Source: Altererythrobacter sp.
GTDB lineage: Bacteria > Pseudomonadota > Alphaproteobacteria > Sphingomonadales > Sphingomonadaceae
Direction: 5' to 3'
Assembly: GCA_017308255.1 (NCBI GenBank)
Contig: JAFKFN010000016.1
Span: 1-64,000 of the forward strand
Length of the DNA: 64,000 nucleotides
Shown one piece after another: positions 45,367 through 53,330 of this stretch. Position 1 is the first letter of the stretch. Each line of letters begins with the position of its first letter. The position numbers and the translations under genes were made by a program. The notes under the pieces were generated by a model that saw only the letters and a list, made by a program, of their open reading frames with translations, was not told the DNA's origin and did no database searches.

Positions 45367-47508
45367 ATGAAGCTTTCGACGTGGATCGTCGCGGTATGCG
45401 CCGCGCTGGCTCTGGTGGGGTGCAAGCAGGGGGGCAGCGGGCCGTCCGCCGCACCGACTTCGGGTGTCACCGATGCCCTTATCGCCGCCGCCGATGGCAA
45501 CGAATGGCTGACCTATGGGCGCGATTATGGCGAACAGCGCTTCAGCCCGCTGACCCAGATCACCGATGCCAATGTAAAAGACCTCGGCCTCGCCTGGTTC
45601 GCCGATCTCGACACCGCGCGGGGCCAGGAAGCGACGCCGTTGATGCACGACGGCGTGCTCTACGTCTCCACGGCGTGGAGCATGGTCAAGGCGTTCGACG
45701 CGCGCACCGGCCAGCTCAAGTGGTCCTACGATCCCAAGGTTCCTCGCGAAACGCTGGTCAAGGCCTGCTGCGATGCCGTCAATCGCGGCGTCGCGCTCTA
45801 TGGCGACAAGGTCTATGTCGCCACGCTCGACGGCCGCCTGGTCGCTTTGGACCAGAAGACCGGAAACGAAGTCTGGTCGAAAGTCGTCGTGCCCGATCAG
45901 GAAAACTACACGATCACCGGCGCCCCGCGCGCGGCCAAGGGCAAGATCCTGATCGGCTCCGGCGGGGCGGAATACCGCGCGCGCGGCTTTATTGCCGCGT
46001 TCGACTGGCAGACCGGTGAAGAGGCCTGGCGTTTCTGGACGGTGCCGGGCGATCCGGCGAAGGGGTTCGAGAACCCGGCGATGGAACGCGCCGCGCAGAC
46101 CTGGGGCGGCGAATGGTGGAAGCTGGGCGGCGGCGGCACCGTGTGGGATTCGATCACCTATGATCCGGCCACCAATCTGGTGTTCTTCGGCACCGGCAAT
46201 GCCGAACCGTGGAACCCCGCCGCGAACGGCCGCGCCGCCGCCAAGCAGGCGGAATTCGGCGACAACCTCTACACCTCGTCGATCGTTGCGGTGAACGCCG
46301 ATACCGGCGAATATGCCTGGCATTTCCAGGAGACGCCCGAAGACCGCTGGGATTACGATTCCGATGCCCAGATCACCGTCGCCGACCTGACGATCGACGG
46401 GGAGCAGAAGCACGTCGTGCTCCACGCGCCCAAGAACGGCTATTTCTACGTACTCGACGCGAAGAGCGGAAAGTTCCTCAGCGGCACCCCGTGGACGGAC
46501 ATCAACTGGTCCACCGGCATCGATCCGGTGACCGGGCGGCCCAGCATCAACCCCGAGGCGCGCTATGAAGTGACCGGCAAGCTGTGGGTCTCCCTCCCCG
46601 GCGCGGGTGGGGCGCATAGCTGGCAGCCGATGAGCTTCAGCCGGCAAACCGGCCTCATGTATATTCCGGCCAACCTGGCCGGCTTCCCCTACATGGCCGC
46701 GCGGGACTGGGAGGAGAGCGAGATCGGCTTCCAGACCGGCCTCGACAGCGCGGCGACGGCGATGCCGGCCGATGCGGCGTTCCGGCAGCAGAACCTCGAT
46801 GCCACCACCGGCGCGCTGGTCGCGTGGGACCCGGTCGCGCGCAAGGACGCCTGGCGCCACACCTATCTCGGCCCGTGGAACGGCGGCACGCTAGCGACTG
46901 CCGGCAACCTGGTGTTCCAAGGCAGCGCCACGGAGGAATTCGCCGCGTTCAACGCGCGGACCGGGGCCCCGCTGTGGACCTTCCCCACGCAATCGGGGGT
47001 GATCGCCGCGCCGATGACCTATGCCATCGATGGCGAGCAATATGTCGCCGTGCTCGCCGGCTGGGGCGGGGTATGGGACGTGGCGCCCGGCGTGCTCAGT
47101 GCCAAGTCCGGCCGGCCGCGCAACATCAGCCGGCTGCTGGTGTTCAAGCTCGGCGGCACCGCCACGCTGCCGCCTGCCCCCGCGCTGAGCAAGCGCGTGC
47201 TGGATCCGCCGGCGGTGACGGGTACGCCCGAACAGATCGCCCGTGGCGCGGATCTGTTCGGCCGCTACTGCTCGGTGTGCCATGGCGATGCGGCGGTGGC
47301 CGGCGCGCTCAATCCCGACTTGCGCTATTCTGGCGCGCTCAACGATGCCAATGCGATCAAGGCCATCGTGGTCGACGGGGCCTTGCAGCATAACGGCATG
47401 GTCTCGTTCAAAGTGGCGCTGACGCCGGCTGACGCGGAGGCGATCCGCCAATACGTCATCAAGCGCGCCAACGAGGACAAGGCGCTGGAGGGGCGATCCG
47501 GCGCATAG
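45367..47508 (+). CDS. PQQ-dependent alcohol dehydrogenase with cytochrome c domain, lipoprotein
   Basis: The 713-residue quinohemoprotein has a lipobox (LVGC), an eight-bladed PQQ propeller (about 40-590) and a C-terminal cytochrome c with C635-S-V-C638-H639. The vicinal disulfide C134-C135 that caps PQQ is present. Metal ligands appear as E202 (GGAEYRA), N278 (GTGNAEP) and the catalytic D329. D331 lies two residues after the catalytic aspartate (WDYD), the extra ligand used as a marker for lanthanide-dependent enzymes. It would oxidise an alcohol in the periplasm and pass electrons to the respiratory chain. The alcohol is unknown. Confidence 0.9.
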   Translation: MKLSTWIVAVCAALALVGCKQGGSGPSAAPTSGVTDALIAAADGNEWLTYGRDYGEQRFSPLTQITDANVKDLGLAWFADLDTARGQEATPLMHDGVLYVSTAWSMVKAFDARTGQLKWSYDPKVPRETLVKACCDAVNRGVALYGDKVYVATLDGRLVALDQKTGNEVWSKVVVPDQENYTITGAPRAAKGKILIGSGGAEYRARGFIAAFDWQTGEEAWRFWTVPGDPAKGFENPAMERAAQTWGGEWWKLGGGGTVWDSITYDPATNLVFFGTGNAEPWNPAANGRAAAKQAEFGDNLYTSSIVAVNADTGEYAWHFQETPEDRWDYDSDAQITVADLTIDGEQKHVVLHAPKNGYFYVLDAKSGKFLSGTPWTDINWSTGIDPVTGRPSINPEARYEVTGKLWVSLPGAGGAHSWQPMSFSRQTGLMYIPANLAGFPYMAARDWEESEIGFQTGLDSAATAMPADAAFRQQNLDATTGALVAWDPVARKDAWRHTYLGPWNGGTLATAGNLVFQGSATEEFAAFNARTGAPLWTFPTQSGVIAAPMTYAIDGEQYVAVLAGWGGVWDVAPGVLSAKSGRPRNISRLLVFKLGGTATLPPAPALSKRVLDPPAVTGTPEQIARGADLFGRYCSVCHGDAAVAGALNPDLRYSGALNDANAIKAIVVDGALQHNGMVSFKVALTPADAEAIRQYVIKRANEDKALEGRSGA

Positions 47509-47562
47509 CCATGCGATAGCGCTTGCGCCGATTGTAACAGGCGATAGCAAAGACGGCGAATG

Positions 47563-47596
47563 GCGCGCGAGCAGGCGATTTGCTAGGCTCGCGCGC
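47563..47596. repeat. 10-bp inverted repeat upstream of the aldehyde dehydrogenase
   Basis: GCGCGCGAGC (47563-47572) and GCTCGCGCGC (47587-47596) are perfect complements with a 14-nt loop, ending 28 nt before the ATG. It has no T-run. It may be an operator or a leader hairpin separating expression of this gene from the PQQ-dehydrogenase upstream. Confidence 0.5.
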
Positions 47597-47624
47597 GAGG
47601 ATTCGTTTCGGGAAAGGACTGGTC

Positions 47625-49139
47625 ATGAACGAAGTCACCACCATCAATCGCACCCAGCCGGAGTATTCGGCCGCGGTGAAGAAAGCCCTGGCGCGCAAGC
47701 CGCAGCTCTACATCAACGGCGAATGGGTCGACAGCTCCGGCAGCGCCACGATCGATGTCGAGGATCCGTCGACCGGCAAGGTGATCTCCCGCTTCGTGGA
47801 AGCGACCGACAAGGATATCGACCGCGCCGTGGCCGCCGCGCGCACGGCCTTCGACGATCGTCGCTGGCGCGACCTGCCGCCGATCACGCGGGAGAAGATC
47901 ATCCACCGGATCGCCGACCTGATCGAAGCGAATGCCGAAGAGCTGGCCGAGCTTGAAGCGATCGACGTGGGCAAGCCCAAGGGCATGGCCAGTGCGGTAG
48001 ACGTGCCCGGCGCCGCCGCGCATTTCCGCTACATGGCGGGCTGGGCCGGCAAGATCGGCGGGGAGACCCAGGCACCCTATTCGATGCCGGGCGGAATGAT
48101 GTTCGCCTATACCCTGAAAGAGCCGGTGGGCGTCTGCGCGCAGATCGTGCCGTGGAACTTCCCGCTGCTGATGGCCTGCCTGAAGATCGCCCCGGCGCTG
48201 GCCGCCGGCTGCACCACCGTGCTCAAGCCGGCCGAGCAGACCAGCCTCACCGCGCTGCGCCTGGCCGATCTGATCGCCGAGGCGGGCGTGCCCGCCGGCG
48301 TGGTCAACATCGTCACCGGCTATGGCCACACCGCCGGTGACCGCATGGTCAAGCACCCCGATGTGAACAAGGTGGCCTTCACCGGATCGACCGAGATCGG
48401 CAAGCTGATCAACCGCAACGCCACCGATACGCTCAAGCACGTCACGCTCGAACTCGGCGGCAAGAGCCCGGTGGTGGTCATGCCCGATGTCGACGTGGCC
48501 GAAACCGCACCCGGCGTGGCCGGCGCGATCTTCTTCAATTCGGGCCAGGTCTGCGTGGCCGGCAGCCGCCTCTATGCGCATAAGAGCGTGTTCGACAAAG
48601 TCGTCGAAGGCATGGCCCAGACCGCCGATTTCTGGGCCCCGCGCCCGTCGCTCGATCCCGCCGCGCACATGGGCCCGCTGGTCAGCAAGGAACAGCATGA
48701 ACGCGTGCTCGGCTATATCGAAGCGGGCAAGCGCGATGGCGCCAGCGTGCTGATGGGCGGCGACGTGCCCACCAACGATGGCGGTTACTACGTCAACCCG
48801 ACGATCCTGACCGACGTGAACCCGCAGATGAGCGTGGTGCGCGAGGAGATTTTCGGCCCGGTGGTCGTGGCCCAGCGCTTCGAGGACCTCGACGAGGTGG
48901 TGAAGGAAGCCAATGACACGCAATACGGCCTCGCCGCCGGTGTGTGGACCAAGGACGTCAGCGCCGCCCACCGCATCGCCAGCAAGCTCCAGGCGGGCAC
49001 CGTATGGGTCAACTGCCATGCGATGATCGATCCGGCGCTGCCTTTCGGCGGCTACAAGGAAAGCGGCATCGGGCACGAGCAGGGCCGGCTCGGTCTGGAA
49101 GCCTACCTCGAGACCAAGTCGGTGCTGATGAAGCTGTGA
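47625..49139 (+). CDS. NAD(P)-dependent aldehyde dehydrogenase
   Basis: The 504-residue enzyme has all ALDH core motifs: IVPWNFPLLM, KPAEQTSLTALR, FTGSTEIGK, the general base in LELGGKSP, the nucleophile cysteine in NSGQVCVAGSR, and EEIFGPV. The overall pattern is close to phenylacetaldehyde or broad aromatic aldehyde dehydrogenases. Following the PQQ alcohol dehydrogenase, it probably oxidises the aldehyde derived from the imported alcohol to a carboxylate. Substrate is inferred from context only. ATG 47625 follows GGAAAGGA. Confidence 0.93.
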   Translation: MNEVTTINRTQPEYSAAVKKALARKPQLYINGEWVDSSGSATIDVEDPSTGKVISRFVEATDKDIDRAVAAARTAFDDRRWRDLPPITREKIIHRIADLIEANAEELAELEAIDVGKPKGMASAVDVPGAAAHFRYMAGWAGKIGGETQAPYSMPGGMMFAYTLKEPVGVCAQIVPWNFPLLMACLKIAPALAAGCTTVLKPAEQTSLTALRLADLIAEAGVPAGVVNIVTGYGHTAGDRMVKHPDVNKVAFTGSTEIGKLINRNATDTLKHVTLELGGKSPVVVMPDVDVAETAPGVAGAIFFNSGQVCVAGSRLYAHKSVFDKVVEGMAQTADFWAPRPSLDPAAHMGPLVSKEQHERVLGYIEAGKRDGASVLMGGDVPTNDGGYYVNPTILTDVNPQMSVVREEIFGPVVVAQRFEDLDEVVKEANDTQYGLAAGVWTKDVSAAHRIASKLQAGTVWVNCHAMIDPALPFGGYKESGIGHEQGRLGLEAYLETKSVLMKL

Positions 49140-49149
49140 CGGCCTGGCG

Positions 49150-50217
49150 ATGCTGACTCCCTACGTCCGCAACGCGTGGTACGTTGCGGGTTGGAGCCAC
49201 GAGCTGGAGACGGGGAAGCCTTTCCCCGTCTCCATCCTCGACGAGCCGATTGCCATCTACCGGGCCGAAAGCGGCCGCCTGGTGGCTTTGGAAGACCGCT
49301 GCGTTCATCGCCTGGCGCCGCTTTCCCTCGGGCGCTGCGAAGGCGATCGCTTGCGGTGCATGTATCACGGCCTGCTTTACGATCCTGACGGCGCGGTGAC
49401 TGAGATTCCCGGGCAGGACCCGGTGCCGAAGACCGCGCGCGTGAAAAGCTATGCAGTGGCAGACCGGCACGATTGGATCTGGGTCTGGATGGGCGATCCA
49501 GCGCAGGCCGATGACGCGCTTATCCCCCCGGCCGTGGGCCTGAGCGATCCCGATTACATCCTCGGCCACGGTCAGCTCGATTATGCGGCCGAGGCGCGGC
49601 TGATCAACGACAACCTGCTCGATTTCAGCCACTTGTCCTATGTCCACGCCAACAGCTTCGGCGCCGGGCCGGAGTTTGCGGAGAGCCTGCCGAAGCTCCA
49701 GCCTCTCGAGCGCGGCGTGCGCTATTCACGGTGGATGGTCGACACCCTTGGCCAGTCGTCACGCAAGTCGCCGGTGCCGATCGACAGCTACATGACCTAC
49801 GACTTCCTGATTCCGGGCGTGCTGCTGATGTGGAGCGGAAACTATCCGCAGGGAACCGCCCGCAAGCTCGATTTCGCGGCTCCGGCCCTGGAGGACGCGC
49901 AGGCCGGCGTGACCTTCACCAGCCAGGCGGTGACGCCGACCGGACCCAAGACCTCGCGCTATTTCTTCAACTGGGGCCCGCGGCGCGGCCACGGTGACGA
50001 GGCCTTGCGCGATAGTCTGATGACTCTCGCCGGAGTGGCTTTCGGCGAGGACAAGGTGATGATCGAAGCCCAGCAGAAGGTCATCGATCGCACTCCCGAT
50101 CCACGCGTGATGCCGACGGCGCACGATAAGGGCGTGACATTGTTCAACCGGCTCGTAGAGCGCCTGGCGAAGCAGAACGGCGCCCAGCGCCCCACGGAGA
50201 CAACCGCTTGCCGATAG
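49150..50217 (+). CDS. Rieske non-heme iron oxygenase (VanA-like)
   Basis: The 355-residue protein has the Rieske [2Fe-2S] motif C51-x-H53 ... C70-x2-H73 (CVHRLAPLSLG, RCMYHG) and the mononuclear iron site NDNLLDFSHLSYVH (D158, H161, H166). Its start, YVRNAWYVAGWSHEL, and length match vanillate O-demethylase oxygenases. It likely removes a methyl group from an aryl methyl ether or hydroxylates an aromatic acid. The reductase VanB is not next to it, so electrons must come from elsewhere. Ten bases overlap the next gene. Confidence 0.9.
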   Translation: MLTPYVRNAWYVAGWSHELETGKPFPVSILDEPIAIYRAESGRLVALEDRCVHRLAPLSLGRCEGDRLRCMYHGLLYDPDGAVTEIPGQDPVPKTARVKSYAVADRHDWIWVWMGDPAQADDALIPPAVGLSDPDYILGHGQLDYAAEARLINDNLLDFSHLSYVHANSFGAGPEFAESLPKLQPLERGVRYSRWMVDTLGQSSRKSPVPIDSYMTYDFLIPGVLLMWSGNYPQGTARKLDFAAPALEDAQAGVTFTSQAVTPTGPKTSRYFFNWGPRRGHGDEALRDSLMTLAGVAFGEDKVMIEAQQKVIDRTPDPRVMPTAHDKGVTLFNRLVERLAKQNGAQRPTETTACR

Positions 50218-51080
50218 ACCTTTCCAAGATCCGCGCGATCGACGTCCACGTTCACGCCGAAGTGTCCTGCCACGATCCGGAAGACCCGGTGATGGGCCAG
50301 TTCTTCGATGCCGCCAGCGCCTATTTCAAGGCCCCGCGCGAGCGGCCGAAGATGCCCGAGATCATCCAGCTTTACCGTGAAAGCGGCATTGCCCTGGTGC
50401 TGTTCACCGTGGATGCCGAAAGCGCGATGGGGGCCAAGCGCGTCTCCAACTACGAAGTGGCGGAGCAGGCGGCGAAGAATGACGATATCTGCATCGCCTT
50501 TGCCAGCATCGATCCGCACAAGGGCAAGTACGGCGCCCGCGAGGCGCGCGATCTGGTGGAGAACTATGGGGTCAAGGGCTTCAAGTTCCACGGCATCGCG
50601 CAGAACGCCCACCCGGCGGATCGCATGGCCTATCCGATCTACGAAGTGATCGCCGAATACGGCTTGCCCGCCATCTTCCACACCGGCCATTCGGGCATGG
50701 GCACCGGGATGCGCGGCGGCGGCGGGATGCGCCTCAAATATGGGGAGCCGATGCTGATCGATGACGTGGCGGTCGATTTCCCCGACATGAAGATCATCCT
50801 CGCCCACCCCAGCTGGCCCTGGGTGGACCAGAGCCTTTCGATGGCCCTGCACAAGGACAACGTGTTCATCGACCTGTCAGGCTGGAGCCCGAAATACTTC
50901 CCCAAGCAGGTGATCCAGTACGCCAATACCCAGCTCAAGCATAAGATGCTGTTCGGCAGCGATTTCCCGCTGATCCACCCGGACAAGTGGATCAAGACGG
51001 CGCAGGAGGTGGGTTTCCGGGAAGAGGTCATGCCGCTGATCCTCAAGGACAACGCGGCGCGGGTCCTGGGGCTGGCGTGA
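50208..51080 (+). CDS. Amidohydrolase-2 (ACMSD-like) family protein
   Basis: The 290-residue protein has a metal-binding HxH near the start (AIDVHVHAEV, H14 and H16), FKFHGIAQNAHPAD, HTGHSG and FGSDFPLIHPDKW with the aspartate ligand. This is the ACMSD/amidohydrolase-2 fold, whose members decarboxylate aromatic acids or hydrolyse lactones. Unlike the gene at 40239 it keeps HxH, so the two differ mechanistically. The start is TTG, overlapping the Rieske gene stop by 10 bp, a sign of translational coupling. Confidence 0.85.
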   Translation: MPIDLSKIRAIDVHVHAEVSCHDPEDPVMGQFFDAASAYFKAPRERPKMPEIIQLYRESGIALVLFTVDAESAMGAKRVSNYEVAEQAAKNDDICIAFASIDPHKGKYGAREARDLVENYGVKGFKFHGIAQNAHPADRMAYPIYEVIAEYGLPAIFHTGHSGMGTGMRGGGGMRLKYGEPMLIDDVAVDFPDMKIILAHPSWPWVDQSLSMALHKDNVFIDLSGWSPKYFPKQVIQYANTQLKHKMLFGSDFPLIHPDKWIKTAQEVGFREEVMPLILKDNAARVLGLA

Positions 51081-51107
51081 AGGCTCCGCCGCTCGCCCTC
51101 ATCTTTT

Positions 51108-51135
51108 CGTCATTCCCGCGTTCGCGCGGATGACG
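51108..51135. repeat. Diverged REP unit
   Basis: CGTCATTCCCGCG (51108-51120) is identical to the first 13 bases of the REP units at 37849 and 38007. It is followed by TTC and GCGCGGATGACG, so it forms an imperfect hairpin of its own. Confidence 0.6.
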
Positions 51136-51146
51136 CGATAACGGGA

Positions 51147-51608
51147 ATGGCCGATCCATCCGACATCCGCGCCTGGCAGCGACTGTCGGAACGCGTAACG
51201 ACTTCCGGAAGGCTGGAGGGGCATGACCCCGCGCGACTGGCGGCGATCGGCGTGCGTCATGTAATCAATCTCGCGCTCGCCGACCATCCGGACGCACTGC
51301 CCAACGCGGAGGAGGCGTTCGCGGCACGGGGAATGGCTTACACGCATATCCCGGTGCCATTCGATGCGCCCAAGGAAGAGCATTATCGCGCTTTTGTCGA
51401 AGCGCTCGAAGCAACCGATGGGCCGGTGCACGTTCATTGCATCGCCAACTGGCGCGTTTCCGCATTCTTTTACCGCTATCACCGCGATACTTGCGGGATG
51501 GCGGAGCCTGAGGCACGGGCGTTGATGGAGCGGCAATGGTCGCCCGAGGCGCATGACCACCCGGCCGCATCGGTCTGGGCGGCGTTTATACGGGAGAGAG
51601 AGGGCTGA
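51147..51608 (+). CDS. DUF442/dual-specificity phosphatase-like protein
   Basis: The 153-residue protein resembles beta-lactamase-hydrolase-like (DUF442) phosphatases: SERVTTSGRLEGHDPARLAA, GVRHVINLA, and the active-site-like VHVHCIANWRVSAF with C-x4-R spacing, which is usual for this subgroup. Members have been linked to phosphatase activity or sulfide detoxification. Its role in a catabolic operon is unknown. It follows the amidohydrolase after a REP unit, and its stop overlaps the next start (TGATG). Confidence 0.75.
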   Translation: MADPSDIRAWQRLSERVTTSGRLEGHDPARLAAIGVRHVINLALADHPDALPNAEEAFAARGMAYTHIPVPFDAPKEEHYRAFVEALEATDGPVHVHCIANWRVSAFFYRYHRDTCGMAEPEARALMERQWSPEAHDHPAASVWAAFIREREG

Positions 51609-52354
51609 TGGATTTCGGCGGGCAGCACATCGTCGTCACCGGCGCATCGAGCGGGATCGGGCTCGTCACTGCGGAATTGCTGGCCCGGCGCGGGGCGCGG
51701 GTTTCGCTGATCGCCCGGCGCAAGGACAAGCTGGATGAAGCGGTCGCCGCCATCGGCGGCAATGCGGCGGGCTTCGCGGCGGACGTGGGCGAAAAGGATC
51801 AGCTCGACAGTGCGCTGGACGCGGCGGCGGCGCATTTCGGCCCGGTGCAGGGCCTGTTCGCCAACGCCGGCCTTACCGGCGGCTTCACCCCGGCCGTGGC
51901 GTTCGACCCGGAGGTGTTCGAGCAGACCGTGCGGGTCAATCTGACAGCCGTGTTCTGGGCGATCCAGAAAGTCCTGCCGCCGATGATCGAGGCGAAGAAG
52001 GGCGCGATCCTGGTCACCGGCTCCATGGGTTCCAAGCGCGGCATGGCGATGAACCCGGCTTATGTCGCCAGCAAGCACGGTGTGCTTGGCCTCACCCGCG
52101 CGATCGCGGTTGAAATGGCCCCGCACGGCATCCGCGCCAATTGCGTGATCCCCGGCTTCATCCGTACCGAAGCGCTCGACCGCATCCCCCCCGAACAGCA
52201 AGGCAAGATCGAAGCCCGCGTGCCGCAGCGCCGCATGGGATCGCCCGAGGAACTGGCGGAAGTCGCCGCGTTCCTGCTCAGCGATGCCGCCAGCCATGTC
52301 ACCGGGCAGGATTGGGCGGTGGATGGCGGCGTGCTGGAGAGTATCGAGGTCTGA
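51608..52354 (+). CDS. SDR family oxidoreductase
   Basis: The 248-residue classical SDR has GASSGIG near residue 12, NAGLTGG, a catalytic serine in TGSMGSKRGM, YVASK and the end GQDWAVDGGVL. FabG-like enzymes of this kind oxidise or reduce a hydroxy/keto group with NAD(P). It sits between a phosphatase-like gene and a LigF-like transferase, so it could act on the alpha-carbon alcohol of an aryl ether, but that is inferred from context. Confidence 0.88.
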   Translation: MDFGGQHIVVTGASSGIGLVTAELLARRGARVSLIARRKDKLDEAVAAIGGNAAGFAADVGEKDQLDSALDAAAAHFGPVQGLFANAGLTGGFTPAVAFDPEVFEQTVRVNLTAVFWAIQKVLPPMIEAKKGAILVTGSMGSKRGMAMNPAYVASKHGVLGLTRAIAVEMAPHGIRANCVIPGFIRTEALDRIPPEQQGKIEARVPQRRMGSPEELAEVAAFLLSDAASHVTGQDWAVDGGVLESIEV

Positions 52355-52369
52355 CAAGGGGCACCGATC

Positions 52370-52480
52370 ATGAAGGGGAAAATCCTGCTGGTTTCCGCGC
52401 TGGCGCTGACTGCCTGCGGTGGCACCGCCGGGTCGCAGCGTGACAGCGAAAACACCGAAGTCGGCGCCGCCCAGTGCTGA
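52370..52480 (+). CDS. Micro-lipoprotein, 36 residues
   Basis: This very short frame encodes MKGKILLVSALALTAC, a complete lipoprotein signal with lipobox LTAC, followed by 20 polar residues ending in cysteine. An AAGGGG stretch precedes the ATG. The mature peptide would be about 21 residues on a lipid anchor. It lies in the gap between two catabolic genes on the same strand. It resembles entericidin-like micro-lipoproteins only in general form; function is unknown. Confidence 0.6.
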   Translation: MKGKILLVSALALTACGGTAGSQRDSENTEVGAAQC

Positions 52481-52539
52481 TGGCTGGCGGCGGCGAACCG
52501 GCATGGACAGGGTAAAACGGGAAAGGTTGTGAACCGGCC

Positions 52540-53310
52540 ATGCTGAAATACTACCACGCCGAACCGCTGGCGAACTCGCTCAAGTCGATGGTGCCGCTCA
52601 AGGAGAAGGGGCTGTCCTACGAGAGCGTCTATGTCGATCTGCACAAGTTCGAACAGCATTCGGACTGGTTCGTGGCGATCAACCCGGAAGGGCAGGTGCC
52701 GGTGCTGGATCATGACGGCACGATCGTGACGCACACCACCGTCATCAACGAATACCTCGAAGACGTCTTCCCCGATGCGCAGCCGGACAGCGGCCCGCTG
52801 CGCCCGCGCGATGCCGCCGGCGCGGCGCGGATGCGATACTGGAACAAGTTCGTCGACGAGCACGTGATGAACCACGTGTCGATGCACGGCTGGCACAGGC
52901 TGGTGGGCGTGATTGCGCGCAATATCGACGAAGGCACGTTCGAGGATCTGCTGAGCCACATCCCGCTGCCCGACCAGCGCAAAAAATGGGCCACGGCGCG
53001 CTCGGGCTTTTCCGAAGCGGACCTTGCCAATGCCAGCGAGAAGATCGATTACGCGCTGGCGAAAGTGGAGCGGCAACTGGGCGAGACGGCCTGGCTGGCG
53101 GGCGACACCTATACTCTGGCCGACATCAACTTCTATGCGCACTGCGGCGCCATGGTGGAACGCATGTTCCCCGAGAAAGAAGTCGCCGCCCGCTATCCGC
53201 GCCTTGTCGACTGGCGCGAGCGTGTAACCGCGCGGCCGGCGGTGGCCGAGGCGTTGAAAAGCGAGGACCGCACCCAGCCGGGCCTCAGGACATGGAGTGG
53301 GGATCGCTGA
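52540..53310 (+). CDS. Glutathione S-transferase of the LigF (beta-etherase) type
   Basis: The 256-residue GST closely follows LigF of sphingomonads: ANSLKSMVPLKEKGL near 11-24, VDLHKFEQHSDWF at 32-44, INPEGQVPVL and TVINEYLEDVFP at 67-78. LigF uses glutathione to cut the beta-aryl ether bond of lignin dimers after C-alpha oxidation. The N-terminal thioredoxin-like domain with N12-S13 and the all-helical C-domain are complete. A beta-etherase or related thioether-forming reaction is likely. The true substrate and stereochemistry cannot be read. It is in line with the SDR and MDR genes. Confidence 0.87.
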   Translation: MLKYYHAEPLANSLKSMVPLKEKGLSYESVYVDLHKFEQHSDWFVAINPEGQVPVLDHDGTIVTHTTVINEYLEDVFPDAQPDSGPLRPRDAAGAARMRYWNKFVDEHVMNHVSMHGWHRLVGVIARNIDEGTFEDLLSHIPLPDQRKKWATARSGFSEADLANASEKIDYALAKVERQLGETAWLAGDTYTLADINFYAHCGAMVERMFPEKEVAARYPRLVDWRERVTARPAVAEALKSEDRTQPGLRTWSGDR

Positions 53311-53330
53311 TTCCCAAGGGAGACTAAACG

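Noticed and set aside
52540-53310. Maleylacetoacetate isomerase or plain detoxifying GST
   Set aside because: KFEQHSDWF and EYLEDVFP blocks are specific to the LigF-like group.
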